Positions 1 through 5,785 of a stretch of 5,785 nucleotides of DNA are shown here, in pieces. The DNA lies in the NCBI GenBank assembly GCA_015661035.1, contig JACVJA010000114.1:1-5785 (forward strand), in the 5' to 3' direction. Both the position numbers and the translations under genes were made by a program. Origin of the DNA: Candidatus Calidifonticultor daggyaiensis. Lineage in GTDB: Bacteria > Actinomycetota > Humimicrobiia > Humimicrobiales > Humimicrobiaceae. How positions within the stretch are numbered: position 1 is the first letter of the stretch; the number at the start of each line of letters is the position of its first letter. Below the pieces are notes generated by a model, which saw only the letters and a program-made list of their open reading frames with translations, searched no databases and was not told where the DNA came from.

Positions 1-1801
1 AAATATTTTCTGTTTTTTCTAATTTTTGTATTATTATTTCATTTCTGTCAGACTCAAATTGCAACGCTTTTTTATAATATTCCTTGGCATCGTTATTTTT
101 CCCCAATTTTAAATACACATCCCCGATATGTTCATAAATTACAGGGTCTTCTTTTCCTACTTTTTCTTTTAATATACTGGCTGCTTTTAATAGTTCATTT
201 AATGCTTTTTCATACATACCCTTTTTGTAAAAAACCCACCCTAAGCTATCAATGAAATATCCATTATCCTTTTCAATATCTAATGCTTTTAAAATCAATT
301 CATGCGCTTCATCCAAATTGGTTCCTTTTTCAGTATAAGTATAGCCAATATAATTGTATGCTTCGGCATTTTTTGGATTTAATTTTATCACATTTTTAAA
401 TGCTATTATTGCATTATCATAATCTTTAATTTTGTCATATACTAATGCCAGATTAAAATATACTTTTTCTGAATCTGGAAATTTTTGTATTGCTTTTTTA
501 TAAATTTCTATTGCACTATCATATTGTTTATTATCATAATAGGCTGATCCTAATAAAAGATAAAAATTTATATTATCTTCATTTTTTTTTAAAGCATTTT
601 CAAAAATTTCTATTGCTTCGTCTAATTTATTTAATTCTGCCAAAATAAAACCAATATGGTAATAGGCATTAATAAAATCAGGTGAATTATTAATTATTTC
701 TTTGTATATTTTAATTGCTTTTTCGTATTCTAAAAGATTTTCACAAACTAAAGCAAGAAAATATTTATTTAAATAATCATCCTTATTTCTTTTTTCAACT
801 ATTTCAAATTGCTTTTTAGCATTTTTGTAATCCTTAATTTTATAATATATTGAGCCAAGTGTAAAAATCAATTTAATATTTTCCGGATCTACCTTTAACA
901 TTTTTTTAAACAAATCAATTGCATCATTTGTATTATTTTGTTTTATATATAATTCAGCAACCAATGTTGCTATTTCAATATCTTTGGGATTTAAATTTAG
1001 GTAATTTTTATATATATTAATCGCATTGTCATATTCGTTTAAATTTTCATATATTTTACCGAGAGAAATATATGCTTTATAATAAAACGCATCTTTTTCA
1101 ATTGCCTCATTTAAAAACTTTATCGCTTTCTCATTTTCACCTTTTGCATTATATAAAAGTCCAAGATTATAATAAGCAACGGCTTTATCGGATTCCAATG
1201 ATATGTTTTTTAAAAAAAAATTTTCAGATTCATCAAGTTCATCAAGTTTAAAACATACAACTCCTAAATAAAAATATGCTTCCGGATATGCGGGTTCAAT
1301 TTTTATTAATTTTTCTAATAGTTCTTTTGCTTCCTCATATTTTTCTTCCTGAATTTTTATTCTTGCTGATAAGAATAAGATATCAATATTATCAGGATCT
1401 TCTTTCAATGCTTTATTTATTGTGGAAATTGTAGAATTGATATCATTAATATCACTATAAATAAAAGCCAATTCTTTATAAACATTTCCCGGAGTATATG
1501 AATATTTCGCACTTATGTTAAAATATTCTATTGCTTTATCAAGATCCCCTTTTAATTCTGAGAGATAACCAAGAGAATAATAAAGATATGAAATTGCACT
1601 TTGAAAAGGATTTTTTTGTATAATACTCTTTTTTGTATCAAAATCTTTTATTTTATTGGTAGTTGCACAACTATAAAATAAAAAAAATAAAATTAAATAA
1701 TGTAAAATATACTGTAAAAAAGCGTTTGAAAACACTTTTTTGCAATAAAATAAAATATTTTTTTCTATCTTATTTAATAAATTTTTATTTTTATAACACA
1801 T
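1..1801 (-). CDS. Probable outer-membrane TPR lipoprotein, about 15 repeats (3' end off the window)
   Basis: I translated this frame by hand and it stays open from the start region to the left edge. A hydrophobic stretch (LILFFLFYSC) ends in a candidate lipobox, F-Y-S-C, with Cys encoded at 1669-1667. About 556 residues follow before the edge. They form about 15 tandem 34-residue TPR units with the usual signature (YxxLGxxYxxxxxYxxAIxxYxKAIxxxPxN). Near the C-terminus, a GYxYxEKGxNLDEAxELIxKAL unit is followed by DSLGWVFYKKGMYEKAL. From memory, this pair of units is common in bacterial TPR scaffold lipoproteins, including the LbcA (CtpA-partner) type. The last visible residues after the final repeat suggest the protein ends soon after. 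Likely role: a protein-protein scaffold on the periplasmic side of the outer membrane; the partner cannot be told. The start is uncertain: ATG 1801 is chosen because AGAG lies about 11 nt upstream, but it puts 44 residues before the Cys. GTG 1735 gives a more normal 22-residue signal, and ATG 1840 gives 57; neither has a ribosome binding site. Confidence 0.85.
   Translation of the reverse strand, partial: MCYKNKNLLNKIEKNILFYCKKVFSNAFLQYILHYLILFFLFYSCATTNKIKDFDTKKSIIQKNPFQSAISYLYYSLGYLSELKGDLDKAIEYFNISAKYSYTPGNVYKELAFIYSDINDINSTISTINKALKEDPDNIDILFLSARIKIQEEKYEEAKELLEKLIKIEPAYPEAYFYLGVVCFKLDELDESENFFLKNISLESDKAVAYYNLGLLYNAKGENEKAIKFLNEAIEKDAFYYKAYISLGKIYENLNEYDNAINIYKNYLNLNPKDIEIATLVAELYIKQNNTNDAIDLFKKMLKVDPENIKLIFTLGSIYYKIKDYKNAKKQFEIVEKRNKDDYLNKYFLALVCENLLEYEKAIKIYKEIINNSPDFINAYYHIGFILAELNKLDEAIEIFENALKKNEDNINFYLLLGSAYYDNKQYDSAIEIYKKAIQKFPDSEKVYFNLALVYDKIKDYDNAIIAFKNVIKLNPKNAEAYNYIGYTYTEKGTNLDEAHELILKALDIEKDNGYFIDSLGWVFYKKGMYEKALNELLKAASILKEKVGKEDPVIYEHIGDVYLKLGKNNDAKEYYKKALQFESDRNEIIIQKLEKTENI
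1716..1740 (-). terminator. Hairpin with U-tract at the 5' end of the TPR gene
   Basis: On the minus strand the left arm AAAAAGTGTT pairs with the right arm AACGCTTTTT around a TTCA loop: ten pairs, one of them U-G, ending in a run of six T. The wobble pair becomes a C-A mismatch on the plus strand, so the structure favours minus-strand transcripts. It resembles a weak intrinsic terminator or attenuator. It overlaps the candidate GTG start (1735-1733) of the TPR gene, so it is either chance folding in A/T-rich DNA or a signal that affects expression of that gene. Confidence 0.3.
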
Positions 1802-1849
1802 TACTTTTATTCTCTTGTTTTCCAGATATTTTTTTCGCATTTTTATTTT

Positions 1850-1871
1850 AAAAAACGCAATTTTTTATTGC
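1850..1871 (-). terminator. Weak intrinsic terminator after the cNMP-binding gene
   Basis: Eighteen nt past the cNMP-binding gene's TGA, minus-strand GCAAT and ATTGC arms flank a five-A loop, followed by G and six T. The stem is only 5 bp, so it is weak, but its position just after a stop codon and its U-tract fit a rho-independent terminator closing the recG-MBL-cNMP operon. If it works, the TPR gene needs its own promoter. I could not identify a convincing one, because near-consensus -10 boxes occur everywhere in this A/T-rich sequence. Confidence 0.4.
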
Positions 1872-1888
1872 CATTTTCAGTAGAAACT

Positions 1889-2338
1889 TCATAATGTTTC
1901 AAATTTTTTATCAGTTAATCTCAACCTTTTACTGATTATTTTTAGTAATGACATACATATTTTTGCAGCAATTTTAGGGTCAGATTCTAATATTTCATTA
2001 AAACTTTTTTTTGTAATTACTATTAATTTGGAATCCGCACTCGTTCTTGCAGAAGCTGAACGAGGCTCATCATCAATTAATGACATTTCTCCTACTATGT
2101 CGCCTGGCCCAATACTTGTTACTTTTAATTCTCCTTTTGGAGTTTTTTTATAAATATCAACGCTGCCTTCTTCAACTATATATAGTATTTCCCCCGGCAT
2201 ACCTTCAACGAAAAGAGTAGAATCTTTTTTGTAGTTCTTTTCAAAAATTTTTTTTGAAACTATTGCTAATTCTTCATCATCAAAATTTTTAAAAAGTTGT
2301 ATTTCTTTTAGTTTTTCATAATCAATCTGTTCAACCAT
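1889..2338 (-). CDS. Stand-alone cyclic-nucleotide-binding (CAP_ED) domain protein
   Basis: The 149-aa protein is a single cNMP-binding domain of the CAP/PKA-R fold. Residues 10-35 are the leading helices (KLKEIQLFKNFDDEEL). The beta-roll follows, with FVEGMPGEILYIVEEGSVDIY at about 43-63. The phosphate-binding cassette is at 79-97 (GDIVGEMSLIDDEPRSASA). Glu84 and Arg93 occupy the positions that contact the ribose and the cyclic phosphate in known family members, so ligand binding looks intact; which ligand (cAMP, cGMP or another) cannot be read from this. Residues 120-149 form the closing helices and the protein then stops. There is no Crp-type HTH, kinase, channel or other output domain. 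It is probably a cytosolic sensor or adaptor acting on a partner protein. It starts 19 nt after the MBL gene behind a strong AAGGTGA site, so the two are almost certainly co-transcribed. Confidence 0.92.
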   Translation of the reverse strand: MVEQIDYEKLKEIQLFKNFDDEELAIVSKKIFEKNYKKDSTLFVEGMPGEILYIVEEGSVDIYKKTPKGELKVTSIGPGDIVGEMSLIDDEPRSASARTSADSKLIVITKKSFNEILESDPKIAAKICMSLLKIISKRLRLTDKKFETL

Positions 2339-2342
2339 AAAT

Positions 2343-2349
2343 TCACCTT
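2343..2349 (-). promoter_or_regulatory. Shine-Dalgarno site of the cNMP-binding gene
   Basis: AAGGTGA on the minus strand ends 4 nt before the ATG at 2338. It fixes this start and sits in the 19-nt gap after the MBL stop codon. Confidence 0.8.
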
Positions 2350-2357
2350 ATAAAAAA

Positions 2358-3176
2358 TTATATTTCTATTTCCCAACCTTCCTGAATTGGAAAAACATTT
2401 TCATATTTTATCTTAGCTTTTTTCAAAATATTGTTATCAATAAAATCATCATCATGTTCTGGTGCGTGATGGCATAAATGAATTTCTTTTGCATTTGCAA
2501 GTTGTGCGACTTTTATTCCTTCATCATATGTAGAATGTCCCCATCCAATATATTTGGGATATTCTTCTGGAGTAAACTGGGAATCATATACAAGTATATT
2601 TGTATCCTTTATGAATTCTATTAATTTATTATCCGGAACAGAAAAATGTTCATAATCCGTAACAATACAACAATTGGTATTTTTAACTTCTATGCGATAT
2701 GCGAGCGTCCCTCCCGGATGATTAATTTTTAAGGTTTGTATCGTAAAAGGTCCTATATTAATTTCTTCGTTTTCTTTTATTTCAAAAAAATTAATTTTAG
2801 ACATCATTCCGCTTAATTCAACAGGAAAATTTATGAACTGCTGTTGTTTTTTTAAAACATCCTGAACTGACATATTATATTTGGTTTCGCCATATAAATT
2901 TATTTCATTCCCTTTTATATAGGCGGGTGTAAAAAATGGAAAACCAAGAATATGATCCCAGTGATAATGGGTAAAAAGTATATTGATTTTGTGTCCTGAA
3001 AACCCGTTTTGTTTAATTAAATCCCTGCCAAATAATCTTATTCCAGATCCGGCATCAATAACAAGGATAGTATTTGCTTCTTTAATAACTATGCATGTTG
3101 TATTACCACCATATTTAACATATTCTTTTCCTGACACAGGTATTGAACCTCTTACACCATAGTATTTTATTATCAT
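2358..3176 (-). CDS. Metallo-beta-lactamase-fold hydrolase (RNase Z/PhnP-like branch)
   Basis: The 272-aa protein is a complete MBL-fold enzyme of the Lactamase_B_2 kind. It opens with YGVRGSIPVSG (6-16) and YGGNTTC (22-28), typical of a widespread uncharacterised bacterial subfamily. The metal motif THYHWDH is at 69-75 (His70, His72, Asp74, His75). Other likely ligands are His153 (NHPGG), Asp174 (VTDYEH) and His237 (CHHAPEHDD). His214 in GWGHST matches the HST motif, which carries the general-acid His in RNase Z-like enzymes. All expected active-site residues are present, so it should be active, probably on a phosphodiester. There is no RNase Z exosite arm, so tRNA 3' processing is not favoured. 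No signal peptide is seen, so it should be cytosolic. It lies 23 nt after recG and 19 nt before a cNMP-binding gene. A cyclic nucleotide or cyclic phosphate substrate is a tempting inference from context only. Confidence 0.9.
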   Translation of the reverse strand: MIIKYYGVRGSIPVSGKEYVKYGGNTTCIVIKEANTILVIDAGSGIRLFGRDLIKQNGFSGHKINILFTHYHWDHILGFPFFTPAYIKGNEINLYGETKYNMSVQDVLKKQQQFINFPVELSGMMSKINFFEIKENEEINIGPFTIQTLKINHPGGTLAYRIEVKNTNCCIVTDYEHFSVPDNKLIEFIKDTNILVYDSQFTPEEYPKYIGWGHSTYDEGIKVAQLANAKEIHLCHHAPEHDDDFIDNNILKKAKIKYENVFPIQEGWEIEI

Positions 3177-3180
3177 ATTT

Positions 3181-3188
3181 CTCCTTTT
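3181..3188 (-). promoter_or_regulatory. Shine-Dalgarno site of the MBL gene
   Basis: AAAAGGAG on the minus strand lies 4 nt before the ATG at 3176, inside the 23-nt gap after the recG stop. It supports the chosen start and independent translation within the operon. Confidence 0.8.
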
Positions 3189-3199
3189 AAAATATTTTT

Positions 3200-5284
3200 T
3201 TAACTTATATTTAACAAATTAAATTTTTCATTATATTTTACTTTTATTATATCATATAATTTAATTTTTTGTATGTGATTTAAATCACACTTCCTTTCTA
3301 CTATTGAAAATGCGGCTTCTTTACTAATTTCTAATATTTCCCTGTCTTTTATGATATTTGCTATCTTAAATTCAGGCATTCCATGCTGTTTTATTCCCAT
3401 AAACTCCCCAGGTCCCCTTATACTTAAATCTTCTTCTGCTATTTCAAAACCATTTTGAGTTCTTACCATAATTTGCAATCTTTTAAATCCTTCTTCTGTC
3501 TTTGGGTCTCCAATTAATATGCAATATGACTGTTCCTGGCCTCTGCCAACTCTTCCTCTTAATTGATGCAACTGTGATAATCCAAATCTTTCTGCATGCT
3601 CTATAACAATAACAGAAGCATTAGGCACATCAATTCCAACTTCAATAACTGTTGTTGCAACTAATATATTAATTTTCTTTTGTTTAAATTCCATCATAAT
3701 ATTGTCCCTTTCCTGTTTTGACATCTGACCATGCAGCAATGCAACGTTATAATCTTTAAATCTTTCAGACCATTCTTTATGCATTTTTATTGCTGATTTT
3801 AAATCTATTTTTTCGGATTCTTCTATTAACGGATAAACGACATATACCTGTGCATCTTCTTTTAATCTCTGTTCAATAAATGAATAAATTTCAAAAATAT
3901 CGTCATTTGAAAATAATAACGTTTTAATTGGTTTTCTTCCAGGTGGTAATTCATCAATAATTGATACATCTGTATCTCCATAAACTGTTAAAGAAAGTGT
4001 TCTGGGTATTGGTGTTGCGGTCATTATCAAACAATGTGGATTTTGCCCCTTTTTAATTAATTCTGCTCTTTGCAATACACCAAATCTATGTTGTTCATCA
4101 ATTATAACCAACCCCAAATTATTAAATTCAACATCATCCTGAATTAAAGAATGAGTACCTATAATTAGATCAATTTTACCATTTTTTAAATCATTTAATA
4201 TCTTTTCCCTTAATTTTTTTTGCATACCACCAAGTAATAATTCAACTTTAATATCAGTATCTTTTAAATAACTTTTTATGTTATTAAAATGTTGCGTTGC
4301 TAAAATTTCAGTTGGAACCATAATGGCAGTTTGCTTGTTGCTATCTTTTGCTAAAATTGCAGAGAAAACTGCGACAATTGTTTTACCCGAGCCCACATCA
4401 CCCTGTAATAATCTGTTCATGGGTTTACCTGATATTAAGTCATTTTTTATTTCTTCAATTACTTTGTTTTGCGCATTTGTCAGTTTAAACGGCAAAATGT
4501 TAATGAATTGCGATATATTTGGACCATTAATATTAAAAATTTCTGATTTTTTTTCTTTTATTTTTTTTCTATTTATAGCATACGCAAGCTGCAGGAAAAA
4601 AAATTCATCAAATTTTAATCTTTTTTTTGCTTTTTCCAAAATATCAAAATTTTCAGGATAATGAATATTATATATTGCATCTTTTAAATTTATTAAATTG
4701 TATTTATTCAAAATAATTTCTGGCATGTATTCTTCAATGTATTTTAAATTATTATCAAGAGCAAATTTAATTATTTTCCTGAATTGTTTCTGGGTTATAT
4801 TTTCAGTTAAAGGATATATCGGGACAATTCTATTAACATTTATTAAATCATCATCTGCTATATTTTTTCTTTTGCTTTTTATAATTTCATACTCAGGGGT
4901 ATTCATCTGAAAATTACCTCTGTATATTTCTACTTTGCCGTAAAAAATAACTTCATCTCCTCTTTCAAATATTTTTTCCATATATGGCTGATTATAAAAG
5001 ACCCCAGAAATATAACCTTTTTCATCCCTTATTAATATACTTGTTATACTAAAATTATATCTTACTTTTTTTGTTTCTTTTGCTATAACCCTGCCTTTGA
5101 CAGTTTCTTTTTCCCCAATTTTAACATTGTTTATTGGCTTTATTTTAGACCTGTCAACCCAATCCCTTGGGAAATAATAAAATAAATCATAAACTGTATG
5201 AACACCTAATTTTTTAAATAATTTTACTCTATTAGGTCCAACACCCTTTAAATATTGAATTTCCTTTTTTAGATTTAAATCCAT
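3200..5284 (-). CDS. recG: ATP-dependent DNA helicase RecG
   Basis: RecG is a monomeric dsDNA translocase that remodels stalled replication forks and branch-migrates Holliday junctions. From ATG 5284 the protein is 694 aa, close to the usual family length. Order of parts: helix-hairpin-helix-like start (LKGVGPNRVKLFKKLGV, 12-28); OB-fold wedge domain, about 50-140; linker, about 150-265; helicase domain 1 with Walker A GDVGSGKT (295-302), DEQH (396-399) and TATPIPRT (422-429); helicase domain 2 with ATTVIEVGIDVPNA (543-556) and QLRGRVGRG (574-582); RecG C-terminal motif SIRGPGEFMG (621-630). All catalytic motifs are intact. The frame is open 38 codons further upstream, to an ATG at 5398, but that start would overlap the LptD-like gene by 107 nt and adds residues foreign to RecG. 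ATG 5284 is 7 nt past that gene's stop, with GGAGA upstream. Translational coupling with the upstream gene is likely. Confidence 0.97.
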   Translation of the reverse strand: MDLNLKKEIQYLKGVGPNRVKLFKKLGVHTVYDLFYYFPRDWVDRSKIKPINNVKIGEKETVKGRVIAKETKKVRYNFSITSILIRDEKGYISGVFYNQPYMEKIFERGDEVIFYGKVEIYRGNFQMNTPEYEIIKSKRKNIADDDLINVNRIVPIYPLTENITQKQFRKIIKFALDNNLKYIEEYMPEIILNKYNLINLKDAIYNIHYPENFDILEKAKKRLKFDEFFFLQLAYAINRKKIKEKKSEIFNINGPNISQFINILPFKLTNAQNKVIEEIKNDLISGKPMNRLLQGDVGSGKTIVAVFSAILAKDSNKQTAIMVPTEILATQHFNNIKSYLKDTDIKVELLLGGMQKKLREKILNDLKNGKIDLIIGTHSLIQDDVEFNNLGLVIIDEQHRFGVLQRAELIKKGQNPHCLIMTATPIPRTLSLTVYGDTDVSIIDELPPGRKPIKTLLFSNDDIFEIYSFIEQRLKEDAQVYVVYPLIEESEKIDLKSAIKMHKEWSERFKDYNVALLHGQMSKQERDNIMMEFKQKKINILVATTVIEVGIDVPNASVIVIEHAERFGLSQLHQLRGRVGRGQEQSYCILIGDPKTEEGFKRLQIMVRTQNGFEIAEEDLSIRGPGEFMGIKQHGMPEFKIANIIKDREILEISKEAAFSIVERKCDLNHIQKIKLYDIIKVKYNEKFNLLNIS

Positions 5285-5291
5285 AAATTTA

Positions 5292-5785
5292 TCATTCTCC
5301 GAATGGTAAATTATATCCAGGAGTTGATGTTGAAGGCTTATCAAATTTGTGTTGTGGCAAGGCAGATATAAATATTGAAAAGAAAATTTCTTCCACATTG
5401 TCCTGCCTTTTAGACCATGTTAAATATACTTCCCAGCAATGAACATACCAGTTAATTGCATACCGATGTTCTTTTAATTCTTTTTCAATCAAATCATACC
5501 ATCTGGTCATTGTTATTTTAAATTCCTTTGTCAATGCATAAGTCAAAGAAGTATTAAAATAAATTACATCTTTTTGTGGAACTGAGTAAAAATGTCCTGT
5601 TGGATCAATAAGATTATTTATAAAAGTTGTAGAAAAACTTATATTCCACATTCCATATTCGTCGTCATTTATATTCAATCCCATATTTAAACTTTTTAAC
5701 ATATTTGCAAAAATGCTATATGTGCTTTGTGAAGTTAAATAGTATCCTTTTAAATTCAAAGCAGAATTAATGTTAAGTAATGAAA
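5292..5785 (-). CDS. lptD: LPS-assembly protein LptD-like outer-membrane barrel, C-terminal part
   Basis: This is the 3' end of a gene entering from the right edge: 163 residues plus stop. A TTG at 5759 could be read as a start, but the frame stays open to the edge (SLLNINSALNLKGYY), so it is internal. LptD forms the outer-membrane barrel that inserts lipopolysaccharide at the cell surface. The visible part alternates polar and hydrophobic residues in short strands separated by turns, as in a beta-barrel. The last strands carry the family's C-terminal pattern: MTRWYDLIEKELKEHRYAI, then VHCWEVYLTW, then EIFFSIFISALPQHKF, compared from memory with the LptD pattern of a YDL strand, (D)LHCWE and a final IKALP strand. 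The Cys in HCWE probably aligns with the C-terminal disulfide Cys of E. coli LptD. The protein ends in a proline/threonine-rich tail, ...GYNLPFGE, rather than an aromatic residue. Another large outer-membrane protein cannot be excluded without the N-terminal part. Confidence 0.72.
   Translation of the reverse strand, partial: SLLNINSALNLKGYYLTSQSTYSIFANMLKSLNMGLNINDDEYGMWNISFSTTFINNLIDPTGHFYSVPQKDVIYFNTSLTYALTKEFKITMTRWYDLIEKELKEHRYAINWYVHCWEVYLTWSKRQDNVEEIFFSIFISALPQHKFDKPSTSTPGYNLPFGE
5296..5300 (-). promoter_or_regulatory. Shine-Dalgarno site deciding the recG start
   Basis: GGAGA on the minus strand lies within the last two codons (Gly-Glu) of the LptD-like gene, 11 nt before ATG 5284. 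The spacing is a little long, but the position supports this start over the upstream ATG at 5398. Confidence 0.6.

Noticed and set aside
1..1669. Periodic about 102-nt similarity, considered as a tandem DNA repeat or CRISPR-like array
   Set aside because: The period is the 34-residue TPR unit; the units are degenerate at the DNA level and no exact repeat with spacers was seen.
1663..1851. Plus-strand open frame of 62 codons
   Set aside because: It is low-complexity Lys/Phe/Leu sequence over an A/T-rich start region, antisense to the TPR gene, with no ribosome binding site or recognisable domain.
1845..1882. Possible promoter (TAAAAT -10 with a weak TGGCAA -35) before the TPR gene
   Set aside because: The -35 box matches only about half the consensus, and similar -10 boxes occur throughout this A/T-rich DNA, so it cannot be told from background.
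2358..3176. MBL protein as tRNase Z or a beta-lactamase
   Set aside because: It has the HST motif but no RNase Z exosite arm, and no signal peptide or class B beta-lactamase features; only the fold-level call is supported.
4278..4661. Plus-strand open frame of 127 codons
   Set aside because: It is antisense to the recG helicase domain 1 and linker, including the Walker A region; hydrophobic only because it is the complement of Lys/Asp/Glu-rich codons.
4698..4910. Plus-strand open frame of 70 codons, apparently membrane-like
   Set aside because: It is antisense to recG and its hydrophobicity is a complement artefact; no initiation signal.

Overview
The window is a very A/T-rich stretch (roughly a quarter to 30% G+C by eye) in which every supportable gene lies on the minus strand, so it is described in transcription order from the right edge to the left. 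The C-terminus of an LptD-like outer-membrane beta-barrel protein and a probable TPR lipoprotein both point to a diderm (Gram-negative-type) bacterium. Strong AAGGAG/AAGGTGA ribosome binding sites and standard TGA/TAA stops fit an ordinary low-GC bacterium using the standard code. I cannot name the lineage; an uncultivated diderm phylum or a low-GC spirochaete-like group would both fit.

Layout: (1) right edge to 5292, the 3' end of an LptD-like gene (partial); (2) 5284-3200, recG, complete at 694 aa once its start is moved to the ATG only 7 nt after the preceding stop; (3) 3176-2358, a complete metallo-beta-lactamase-fold hydrolase with an intact two-metal site; (4) 2338-1889, a complete stand-alone cyclic-nucleotide-binding domain protein with no output domain; (5) 1889 to about 1670, a gap and uncertain gene start carrying two hairpin plus U-tract structures; (6) about 1801 to the left edge, a long TPR protein with about 15 repeats and a probable lipoprotein signal, whose C-terminus runs off the window.

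Genes 1-4 are separated by only 7, 23 and 19 nt and look like one operon. It would join an outer-membrane LPS-transport barrel, a DNA repair helicase, a hydrolase and a cyclic-nucleotide sensor. The MBL/cNMP pair is the most suggestive functional unit: a sensor domain without an effector directly downstream of a hydrolase. The TPR lipoprotein may be a separate transcription unit, because terminator-like hairpins lie in front of it. No RNA genes, mobile elements, CRISPR arrays or long repeats were seen, and no gene-free stretch exceeds 300 bases. Apart from the uncharacterised MBL/cNMP module and the odd TPR gene start, the region looks like ordinary chromosome; I did not find a convincing new multi-gene system.
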